From contig CAJOIT010000002.1 of the NCBI GenBank assembly GCA_905234755.1, positions 90,405-154,404 of the forward strand: 64,000 nt of DNA. The letters run 5' to 3'. The position numbers and the translations under genes were made by a program. This DNA is from an uncultured Bacteroidales bacterium (GTDB lineage Bacteria > Bacteroidota > Bacteroidia > Bacteroidales > ML635J-15). A model generated the notes under the pieces. The model did not search any database. It was not told the DNA's origin and saw nothing but the letters and a program-made list of their open reading frames with translations. This document shows positions 38,504-46,153 of this stretch, piece after piece. Positions within the stretch are counted from its first letter, which is position 1, and each line of letters starts with the position of its first letter.

Positions 38504-38930
38504 AATGCGTCCTCCTATATTCGTTAAAGAGTTTAGTCAAGTCGTAATTTGAATAGAAGACAAGAAGTTTTCCTGTATTTCCAATCAAATAAGCATTAGA
38601 CGAATCGGGTAATATTTCATAATAATATTCCATCACATTGAAAGTTTCCGGATTATACTCAGTTACCTCGGCTCCAGCCATCTTGGTTTCCTTGTCCAAA
38701 AACCTCAATTTTGGGAAATCAGAAGTTTCAGGATTAGCAATTTCCTTTATGACATACGCATTTTCTACGAACCAATTGATATATTCAAGGTCGGCAGGCC
38801 TATTCTGCTGCATATTGATTAATTCATCTTCGGGATAAATCGCATACAATCGACTATCAATTGCAAGCGACTGCGAAAATAAGCCGAATCCCATGAGAAT
38901 CAGCGACAAAAGCAATATTATCTTTTTCAT
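38490..38930 (-). CDS. Small exported protein coupled to the giant T9SS protein
   Basis: 146 residues from MKKIILL; an ATG two codons upstream (38936) is also possible. A signal peptide (~1-20, ending LFSQ) precedes a soluble domain with YIGNTGKLLVFYS-like strands near the C-terminus (AYLIGNTGKLLVFYSNYDL). No family recognised. Its 3' end overlaps the start of the 1561-residue gene by 14 nt, so the two are translated together. A promoter with both boxes lies upstream at 39033-39064. It may be an accessory or chaperone for the giant protein; that is inference from coupling only. Confidence 0.62.
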   Translation of the reverse strand: MKKIILLLSLILMGFGLFSQSLAIDSRLYAIYPEDELINMQQNRPADLEYINWFVENAYVIKEIANPETSDFPKLRFLDKETKMAGAEVTEYNPETFNVMEYYYEILPDSSNAYLIGNTGKLLVFYSNYDLTKLFNEYRRTHYENR

Positions 38931-39032
38931 AAACATAACTTTTCAACTACATTTGTACTTGCATAACGCAAAAAAATTTTCATGGTTGCCTACTGCATGA
39001 AAAAAATTTTTTTCACATTATGCAACAATCGG

Positions 39033-39064
39033 CAAAGATATACTTTTTATTAGAGGTAAACAAG
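39033..39064 (-). promoter_or_regulatory. Promoter of the small exported protein / giant protein operon
   Basis: Minus-strand TATCTTTG (plus CAAAGATA at 39033-39040) with CTTG 20 nt upstream (39061-39064), a near-consensus Bacteroidota promoter. It leaves a leader of about 95 nt that contains an A/T-rich palindrome. Confidence 0.6.
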
Positions 39065-39104
39065 GATTTGCAAGGTTTTTTTAGAATAATTTTTCAGGCG
39101 CGGT

Positions 39105-39153
39105 TATTTGTATTGTAGGGGCAGGTTTGAAACCTGCCCCTACAATACAAATA
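39105..39153. repeat. Perfect 24-bp inverted repeat with 1-nt loop
   Basis: The arms, including TATTGTAGGGGCAGGTTT and its complement, pair over 24 bp around a single G at 39129. It lies 7 nt past the stop of the second giant gene (minus) and upstream of the 39033 promoter. No T-run follows, so it looks more like a dispersed palindromic repeat than a simple terminator. Confidence 0.85.
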
Positions 39154-39159
39154 CGCCAA

Positions 39160-42100
39160 TCATCTTATAAGATTCACCGTCCCCTGCTCCTTATGCAAAT
39201 TTCCAAATACGTCCTCAAACTGGCAATACCACTGGTAAACGCCATTGGACAAAACCTTGTCGCCCTTGCGCTTGCTTCCCATGTCGGTGCCATCCCACGA
39301 ACCTTCCGAACATGCATCGCAACTGGCTTCGGGGAAATAATCGCTTGTCTTGAAAACCAACTCTCCCCAACGGTCGTAAACGGTCAACAGAAAACTGTTC
39401 TTCGAAATGCCACTGCCACAAATTCTGAAGCAGTCATTTATGCCATCGCCATTGGGCGTGAACGATGTAGGTGCATAGAAGGAAAGTTCGTTGTAAACCA
39501 TTATGGTACGGGAAGTAGTGTCAGTACAGAAATGTTCATTTTCGGCTACAAGCACGACCTCGTATTCTCCTGCAGATGGGTACAAATGGCGCGGACTTTC
39601 GAACATAGAACTGTCGTTGTCACCAAACGACCAGAAATATCTTACAGCATCAATTGACCTGTTTACGAAAAGCACCTCGGCTGACATTGCCGACACGGCT
39701 TGTACATCGGCATCAAACAGCGCCTTGGGACGAGGATAGGCATGTATCATATCGGGCATAGTCCTTTTCACACGGCAACCATACTCGCTTGTAACAGACA
39801 TTGTTACATCGAAGCCACCAGCCTTGCTGTACTCATGCGTTGGCGTTCTGGTTTCGGAAAAATCGTTGTCGCCAAACTCCCATAGGTAATTACTTCCGCT
39901 TACAACCAACGGGGCAAACGACACAGACAACGGTACACAGCCAAAAACCTTGTCGGCACTGAACAATTCATCGGGAATCGGATACACATGGATGAGAACC
40001 GAATCCATAACCGACGGAGTGCCACACATATCGGAAAGCGATATGTAGAACATGGTTGTCGTGTCGGGACGTACCGTAAAAGGTGACGGCACTATGCTCC
40101 TATCACCAAGCGTTAGTGTATATGGTCCGCCATTGCCACCAGCCGCCTCAACATAGACAAGCACCTCTTCGCCCGGACAAACGGTATCGCGATTGGGCAA
40201 AATGGACACGATTCGCAAGTCGGGATTTATAGAAATAGTAACAGGTTGCAATTGTACCGAACAGCCGTTTGCATCGGTAACCGTCAAGATGTAAGTCGAT
40301 TCGACAGTAGGAGAAACGGTGTATTGTGAACCAAAATAACTACCGCCATCGGAACCAGACCAAGCGTAGTCGTAGAAAGGTGTTCCGCCCGAAACTTGTG
40401 TTGTAAGTACCGCCGACTGTCCCTTGCAAATTGTGACATTGTTCATTGGCAATGCCTGCAAAGGCAATGGCTCGGTAATTTCAAAGTCCTGCGTAAAACG
40501 ACATCCCAAATCATCAAGCACCGTGACGGTGTACATACCAGCAGATGCGACAAGCGTTTCGGTAGTATTTCCATTCGGCCAAAGGTAGGTGTATGGCGGA
40601 GTTGCCCCCGAAACAAATATCCTTGCCTCGCCATCATCGCCACCATTGCACGAAACAGGATTGAGCGAAGAGGAAACCATAAAGTCATCTGGCTGGGTAA
40701 TCACAAAGGTCGTTATTGCCGAACATCCTATGCGGTCGGTAACGGTAACGGCATACATTCCGCCACAGATTCCATCGTACACATAATTCTCTGACGGCCA
40801 ACTGTACTGCAATGGCGCAAGACCTCCACTTACAACAAGTTCCGCCCTACCATCGCAATGCCCATAACAATTCACATTGCGCAAAATTACACTGTCGATT
40901 ATTAGTTTTGGACTGACAGTAACTGTCATTGTTTGCGTTCGGCTCACACAATTTTGTGCATCAACGACATAAACCGAATAATGTGCTGTTTCGGACAGAT
41001 TAGCAGAAAGACCGCTTCCTGCCTCGAAAGAATTTGTTCCGTCGTTCCAGAAATAACGATATGGAGCAGTTCCGCCAAAGGCATTTACAAAAACTGGCGT
41101 AGATTCCCCCTCGCACACTGCATAATCGGAAGTCATTTGAACCACAATTGGTTCTGGTTGCGACAAAGTTGCATACGCGATTTGCGAGCAATTATTGGCA
41201 TCGCTTATAGTTATCGAATATTCGCCTGCAGGCAAATTTACCCTGCTTGCTGGACCTTCGCCAACATCCGACCACAGATAATGCAAATCGCCAGTACCAC
41301 CGCCAGCATGTACCGTAATAGCACCATTACCAATGGAATAACAGGTAAGATCGGTCGTAGTTACCGACTGCACAACAAGTTCAGGTGGTTCAGTAAGCAT
41401 AAAATTGCTTTGCGCAGTACAACCGTTAGCATCTGTAATCACAAGATTATAATTTCCCGCTCCAAGATTCAGCAGTTCGTTGCCAGGAGCAGCCCACGAA
41501 TACGACACAGGAAGCAGGCCACCATGATGAGTAACTACGGCAGAACCTTCGTTTGCATGGAAACATCTGTCGTTCACAACCGAAATGGAATCAATGACAA
41601 GTTTTTCGGGATTAAAAATCGACACAAGCGTATCGTTCGACTGGCATCCGTGATTGGTAACTTGTAGCGTTACAGCATGAGTACCAGACTCCTGCCACGA
41701 AACGACATGCGGACCTAACGGAGTTGCACCATACTGCACAAAACCACCATCAAAATTCCAAGCAAAATCGGCATCGGCACTCATATTTCCAGTGTAAACA
41801 ATAGAAGTTTCGCCACTAAAGCATGAAATTGGCGTATAAGTAAAGGTCGCATTCGGTTGCTGGTTGAAAGTCATAGCAACATCGGCAAAATCGATGCAAC
41901 CTGCCTGTCCCAGATAATGCTCGGTCCATCGGAAAGTATATGTACCCCAGCCATTTACAACAACTTGTGTATTAGGAGCATTCGGACTGGTGAAAGTTAC
42001 CGAATTGTTCACATTGTCGCCATTAGGATATGCCACCACCGACCATTCCCCAGTATTCCCGTTTGCCAATGGCTGAGCCGAAAGATTTGTCCTGTTTGAG

Positions 42101-43422
42101 CAAATACTTGCTGGAGCGGTCAGAATTGCAGTTGATGGTGTAATACAACATTCGGGGTCACCATAATTGCGAACGGTTGAATACAAGGTCGTATCGTAGG
42201 TACAGCCAAAATTGTCGGTTGCAGAAAACACATATTCGTGCTGACCGGGGACATTGGGCAATGCAGTCGTATTTGCAGAAACACCACCAATTATGTTTGT
42301 TCCATTCCAAGCCATATCAGAAGGATCATATTCGGTCTGGAATTGAATAAGGTTGTCGAATGGAATAAGATAGTCGGCGAAATGCAGTTCCACAGAGAAA
42401 ACCACGCCATCGTCCCAACGCCTATGGTCCTGAATATTAATGCACCATTCGCCATTAATAGGACAACCGACAAGGCTCGACCAGTCACCAGTAGGACGGT
42501 AATCGCCAGCAGGTATATATTCATGACTGTAATACGGATTTCCTGCATTGTCGGTATAACTATATGTTGGAGCATTTTCGGCCACCTGCTCAATCGTACT
42601 TGTCGCATCGTGACTCCAAGTATAGTGATATGGATTTCCAGGAGTGCATGGGTCATTATCATCATCAATTGGTTCGCCAAGGAACTGCCAGTCGGAATCT
42701 CCGTGGTAACCATCGAAAAGCGTAAGCCGATTCCCCGATGGACAAGTTATCCACATTTCAAGGTCACCCAGATACGAATGCTCCATATCAATGCCAATGG
42801 ACACAATGTCGTTAACATCCTGTATTACCTGACCCGGGGCAAATGCGCTGTGCTGAAAGCACATCGACTGCACATATCCCGTTTCGTCAACAAAGCAATG
42901 CTGTTCGACAATTTGATCGGGGATTTCCATACTCCAAGGGTCGGGCGGCTGGACATGACCATCGAGCAAAACCGCCTCGCCGGGACAAACTTCCGGAGTA
43001 ACTGTAGTTCCTTCAAAGGTAGGCGGAAACGAAACCACCAAAACAATCGGTTCGGGATAAATATACCGGCATCCGTTCTGGTCGGTAGCTTGAAGCGTTA
43101 TGTAATATCCACCCGATGGGAAAGTTGTACCAACAGAATAGACACCATTGGCTCCCTGAAAACCATCAGCACCGCACCACAACCAATTATATATAAGATT
43201 CTCGTCCGACTGATGATAACCATTGGGGGCGTCATTATTTGGAAATACACCATGCGCTGCCAGTGTAACATAAGAATCTGGGCAAGCCTCGTAACGACCT
43301 TCGGCCTCGTTCCACCGCGCATCAATGTCAGGTACTACAGTAAAATCTTGACAAGGTGGTCGTTGAGAAAAAGAAACCAAATACATTACCACGGCACATA
43401 ATAGCATCACTAACTTTTTCAT
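39160..43422 (-). CDS. Giant SprB-repeat surface protein with T9SS type B tail, paralogue 2
   Basis: 1420 residues, homologous to paralogue 1 from its beta-rich region onward but lacking the N-terminal CUB-like domain. After a signal peptide (~1-19) it has CQDFTVVPDIDARWNEAEGRYEAC, a P-like domain (~180-344, with HSYLGDLEMWITCPSGNRLTLF), four SprB repeats between about 607 and 1075 (e.g. LTCYSIGNGAITVHAGGG), PKD domains (FGDNDSSMFESPRHLY) and a CHU_C/T9SS type B tail from about 1310 (FYAPTSFTPNGDGIND). Likely a surface-exposed adhesin or gliding-type protein. DNA identity with paralogue 1 is moderate, so the duplication is not recent. Confidence 0.88.
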   Translation of the reverse strand: MKKLVMLLCAVVMYLVSFSQRPPCQDFTVVPDIDARWNEAEGRYEACPDSYVTLAAHGVFPNNDAPNGYHQSDENLIYNWLWCGADGFQGANGVYSVGTTFPSGGYYITLQATDQNGCRYIYPEPIVLVVSFPPTFEGTTVTPEVCPGEAVLLDGHVQPPDPWSMEIPDQIVEQHCFVDETGYVQSMCFQHSAFAPGQVIQDVNDIVSIGIDMEHSYLGDLEMWITCPSGNRLTLFDGYHGDSDWQFLGEPIDDDNDPCTPGNPYHYTWSHDATSTIEQVAENAPTYSYTDNAGNPYYSHEYIPAGDYRPTGDWSSLVGCPINGEWCINIQDHRRWDDGVVFSVELHFADYLIPFDNLIQFQTEYDPSDMAWNGTNIIGGVSANTTALPNVPGQHEYVFSATDNFGCTYDTTLYSTVRNYGDPECCITPSTAILTAPASICSNRTNLSAQPLANGNTGEWSVVAYPNGDNVNNSVTFTSPNAPNTQVVVNGWGTYTFRWTEHYLGQAGCIDFADVAMTFNQQPNATFTYTPISCFSGETSIVYTGNMSADADFAWNFDGGFVQYGATPLGPHVVSWQESGTHAVTLQVTNHGCQSNDTLVSIFNPEKLVIDSISVVNDRCFHANEGSAVVTHHGGLLPVSYSWAAPGNELLNLGAGNYNLVITDANGCTAQSNFMLTEPPELVVQSVTTTDLTCYSIGNGAITVHAGGGTGDLHYLWSDVGEGPASRVNLPAGEYSITISDANNCSQIAYATLSQPEPIVVQMTSDYAVCEGESTPVFVNAFGGTAPYRYFWNDGTNSFEAGSGLSANLSETAHYSVYVVDAQNCVSRTQTMTVTVSPKLIIDSVILRNVNCYGHCDGRAELVVSGGLAPLQYSWPSENYVYDGICGGMYAVTVTDRIGCSAITTFVITQPDDFMVSSSLNPVSCNGGDDGEARIFVSGATPPYTYLWPNGNTTETLVASAGMYTVTVLDDLGCRFTQDFEITEPLPLQALPMNNVTICKGQSAVLTTQVSGGTPFYDYAWSGSDGGSYFGSQYTVSPTVESTYILTVTDANGCSVQLQPVTISINPDLRIVSILPNRDTVCPGEEVLVYVEAAGGNGGPYTLTLGDRSIVPSPFTVRPDTTTMFYISLSDMCGTPSVMDSVLIHVYPIPDELFSADKVFGCVPLSVSFAPLVVSGSNYLWEFGDNDFSETRTPTHEYSKAGGFDVTMSVTSEYGCRVKRTMPDMIHAYPRPKALFDADVQAVSAMSAEVLFVNRSIDAVRYFWSFGDNDSSMFESPRHLYPSAGEYEVVLVAENEHFCTDTTSRTIMVYNELSFYAPTSFTPNGDGINDCFRICGSGISKNSFLLTVYDRWGELVFKTSDYFPEASCDACSEGSWDGTDMGSKRKGDKVLSNGVYQWYCQFEDVFGNLHKEQGTVNLIR

Positions 43423-43552
43423 GTCACTAAATTTTAATGTTTACATGCTTAACGAAACAAAATAAAAAAGGTTGCCTGAAAAAGTAGAAAATTTTCAATT
43501 AACCGAATATCAAATCATCAGCTTCAAGATTTGTCCATTATCGATTTTTACA

Positions 43553-43577
43553 GATGCTGAAACAAGTTCAGCATGAC
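43553..43577 (-). repeat. Solo copy of the GTCATGCTGAAC palindromic 25-mer
   Basis: Reads GTCATGCTGAAC...TTCAGCATC on the minus strand and matches the left-end palindromes at 48055, 48205 and 48708. No right-end partner is nearby. Confidence 0.85.
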
Positions 43578-43705
43578 ACCGTGGGTGTATTGTTTTTTGT
43601 CCATTATCCATTGTTAAAATAAATTGCAAAAACAGACAATCGAAAATTCCTTTGCATCTTGTCGGCAAATCGTCCATCGTAAATCCAAATTCGTAAATAT
43701 TATTG

Positions 43706-43713
43706 TATTTTTG
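43706..43713 (+). promoter_or_regulatory. -7 box TATTTTTG
   Basis: 22 nt upstream of the ATG at 43736; it supports that start over the in-frame one at 43703. Confidence 0.45.
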
Positions 43714-43735
43714 CACCACAATTTTTACACGCAAG

Positions 43736-45874
43736 ATGAACGAAAAATTCCATAACAAAATTTCAAGGATTATATTTATAATCATTGCATTAGCAATAGC
43801 AGCAGTAATGTTTTCAAGCGTGAGCGACTACGGAAACACCACTGCCGAAGACGAATACCAGATAAGCCAAGCTGTCCAACTCGACCGCTACTACCGCAGT
43901 TTCGGCAAGGACACCAGCATTCTTGAAAATACCCACCCTATGTACAGCAGTTGGTTCAATGCTCTGACAGTTACAATGTCGGATGTGTTTGCAAAACACG
44001 AAATAAGAAGCGTGCGCCATGGAATGAATATCGTTTTCGGATTCTTAGGGATAATTTTCGCCGCCATGCTTGCTAAAAGATGCCGCAACTGGCGCACAGG
44101 AACTTTCGTTTTGCTACTTTTGGGATTTTCACCGGTAATTTTCGGGCATTCAATGTTCAACCTTGACGACATTCCCGTTTTTGCGACTTTCGCAGCATCG
44201 CTGTACTTCACAAAACGCCTTGCCGACCATTTTCCAAAACCAAAAATCATCGATGCGATATTTTTTGCCTTGTCAACAGCATTGTGCATCACGACAAATC
44301 CAGATTGCTCGCTAATTGTTGCAATTGCTCTCATACTTTGCATTATCGGACTTATCGCACAACGCAAACACGAACTAATCAAGAAAGCAACAATCAGATA
44401 TTCAATATTTACAATTTGCTCGCTAGCAATCATTTGCGGAATTGTAGTGCTTCTTGTTCCACAAGAAATTGGCGCTTGGCTGGAATCGTTCTCTCCGACT
44501 TCACCCACAAGAATTCTGTTCCAAGGAAAACTCTACTGGACTGACCTTTTACCGTGGTACTACAATGTAAAAATGCTGGTTATGACGATTCCTGCAGCAA
44601 TTTTTGTCGGAATGTTATTGGCGCTAGGTTTGTGCTTTGTAAAAAAGTCAAACCGCACAGAAATCATAACACTTTTGGCAATATCGGTGCTAGCTATCTT
44701 GCTTTTCTCGCTCAAAACCGACACCAACGGCATCTGGCAGCACTTACTTTACGCCGAAATTCCACTATACATTGTGGCTGCAATCGGCTTCGACATGCTT
44801 GCCGAATCGTCACGCTCAACTGCAACACAAATTGCAGGCATAGCAATACCTATACTGCTGATGATAATGCCTGCCGTTCATATTTTCCGCAGTAACCCGT
44901 ACAGCCACATATACTACAACGAATTTACAGGTGGCGTGCAACATGCATTCGGCCACTACGAACTTGAAAACTACGGTGTAAGCAACCGCGAAGCAGCACA
45001 ATGGATAATCGACAACGGCAAATATGGTCTTTCGGGAAATCAGCTTTTCGTAGCGACAAGAAGCGAACTTGCTGGAAAATATTATTTCGGCAAGTACAAA
45101 TACGAGGTTTCCATAGTTGAAAGTCGCTGGGCGGAACGCGCAAACCACCTCTGGGACTACGCGATTTTCCCCGTTACAGGCATCGAACCCGAAATATTGA
45201 CAAGTTCGTATTTTCCACCCAAGAATACGGTTGATACAATAAGCATTGACAATGTGCCGATATGCCTTGTATTGCAGCGCACCGACACCTGCGACTTATA
45301 CGGACGAGGATACCTTGCCAACAACGATGTGCCACACGCCATCGAACTGCTCGAAACGGCTGTTCAAAACGATTCTACCAACGAATCGGCAATGATAAAC
45401 CTCATCGATGCAAACCTGCGCATAAACAACAAGGGTGCAATGAAAATGTGGATTGACCGGTTCCTTGCCATCGCCCCACGCAACGATGTAGGCAACTACT
45501 ACAATGCTTATTACCACAACATTACAGGCAACAACGATGAAGCAGAACGCATCTGTAAGGAAATAATCGACTACAACCCGCGCTTCAGTCTTGCCTACAT
45601 GTTCCTGTCAACCATTTACATTCAGCAGAAGCAGTTCGACAAAGCCGAAAGCACAATCCTTGCAACCGTTGACTATGACATATACGATGAACAGGCGGCT
45701 CGTCAGCTTGTTCGCGTTTACAACGCACAGCAGAAGGACATCCGCGATGCTGAATTGTCCTATTACGATTACGCTTACAAGTCATACGATAGGCGTGGCA
45801 AAAAGGAACTCGCCGAGAAATTCAAAAAGTTGTACGAAGAGGCTAAAGAAAACCGGCAGAATACTAACAATTAA
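43736..45874 (+). CDS. Polytopic membrane glycosyltransferase-like protein (GT39/ArnT-like) with C-terminal TPR
   Basis: 712 residues from the ATG at 43736 (MNEKFHNK). About ten transmembrane helices fill residues 10-400. The first periplasmic loop carries acidic DYGNTTAEDEYQ and ENTHPMYSSW, similar in place to the catalytic Asp/Glu loop of dolichyl- or undecaprenyl-phosphate-sugar-dependent mannosyl and arabinosyl transferases (GT-C fold). The region after ~500 contains TPR-like helices (YLANNDVPHAIELLETAVQNDSTNESA, AYMFLSTIYIQQKQFDKAESTI). It would modify lipid or protein with a sugar on the outer face of the inner membrane; the acceptor is unknown. Confidence 0.68.
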   Translation: MNEKFHNKISRIIFIIIALAIAAVMFSSVSDYGNTTAEDEYQISQAVQLDRYYRSFGKDTSILENTHPMYSSWFNALTVTMSDVFAKHEIRSVRHGMNIVFGFLGIIFAAMLAKRCRNWRTGTFVLLLLGFSPVIFGHSMFNLDDIPVFATFAASLYFTKRLADHFPKPKIIDAIFFALSTALCITTNPDCSLIVAIALILCIIGLIAQRKHELIKKATIRYSIFTICSLAIICGIVVLLVPQEIGAWLESFSPTSPTRILFQGKLYWTDLLPWYYNVKMLVMTIPAAIFVGMLLALGLCFVKKSNRTEIITLLAISVLAILLFSLKTDTNGIWQHLLYAEIPLYIVAAIGFDMLAESSRSTATQIAGIAIPILLMIMPAVHIFRSNPYSHIYYNEFTGGVQHAFGHYELENYGVSNREAAQWIIDNGKYGLSGNQLFVATRSELAGKYYFGKYKYEVSIVESRWAERANHLWDYAIFPVTGIEPEILTSSYFPPKNTVDTISIDNVPICLVLQRTDTCDLYGRGYLANNDVPHAIELLETAVQNDSTNESAMINLIDANLRINNKGAMKMWIDRFLAIAPRNDVGNYYNAYYHNITGNNDEAERICKEIIDYNPRFSLAYMFLSTIYIQQKQFDKAESTILATVDYDIYDEQAARQLVRVYNAQQKDIRDAELSYYDYAYKSYDRRGKKELAEKFKKLYEEAKENRQNTNN

Positions 45875-45909
45875 ATCGTTACAAGATTTTGTCGGCAAAA
45901 ATTTATTTT

Positions 45910-45941
45910 TTTGTTCGCATCAATAAAAATATGTAATTTTG
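45910..45941 (+). promoter_or_regulatory. Promoter of the tRNA-Val pair
   Basis: TTTG at 45910-45913, 20-nt spacer, TAATTTTG at 45934-45941. A consensus-quality promoter ending 10 nt before the first tRNA. Confidence 0.78.
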
Positions 45942-45951
45942 TCCCGATTTT

Positions 45952-46026
45952 GATCTGTTAGCTCAGTTGGTTTAGAGCGCTTGCTTGACAGGCAAGAGGT
46001 CACAAGTTCAAATCTTGTACAGATCA
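45952..46026 (+). tRNA. tRNA-Val (anticodon GAC)
   Basis: 75 nt. Acceptor GATCTGT / ACAGATC with discriminator A, D-arm GCTCAGTTGGTTTAGAGC, anticodon stem CTTGC / GCAAG with loop TTGACAG, T-arm ACAAG TTCAAAT CTTGT. CCA is not encoded. First gene of a two-tRNA transcript. Confidence 0.95.
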
Positions 46027-46039
46027 CTTTTCTTTTTTT

Positions 46040-46114
46040 GGTCTGTTAGCTCAGTTGGTTCAGAGCGCTTCCTTCACACGGAAGAGGTCAACAGTTCGAA
46101 TCTGCTACAGACCA
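46040..46114 (+). tRNA. tRNA-Val (anticodon CAC)
   Basis: 75 nt. Acceptor GGTCTGT / ACAGACC with discriminator A, D-arm GCTCAGTTGGTTCAGAGC, anticodon stem CTTCC / GGAAG with loop TTCACAC. The T-stem (AACAG / CTGCT) has one A-C mismatch. CCA is not encoded. Sits 13 nt after the GAC tRNA, with which it shares the D-arm and most of the acceptor stem. Confidence 0.93.
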
Positions 46115-46120
46115 CACAAG

Positions 46121-46141
46121 CCCGACAATGTCGGGTTTTTC
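46121..46141 (+). terminator. Intrinsic terminator of the tRNA operon
   Basis: CCCGAC / GTCGGG with loop AAT followed by TTTTT. Confidence 0.9.
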
Positions 46142-46153
46142 ATTTTTGTGGCA

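Larger units (their letters stand above)
43423..43735. other. Intergenic region with repeats between divergent genes
   Basis: A 313-nt gap. It holds a solo palindromic 25-mer (43553-43577), flanked on both sides by short TTGTCCATTAT words that are the reverse complement of the ATAATGGACAA repeat family, and a plus-strand -7 box at 43706-43713. No open reading frame with coding character is seen. Confidence 0.6.

Noticed and set aside
42238-43401. Long plus-strand open frame of 387 codons
   Set aside because: It lies opposite the second giant SprB-type gene, has atypical composition (rich in Ile, Arg, His and Cys) and no start context; most likely a shadow of codon bias.
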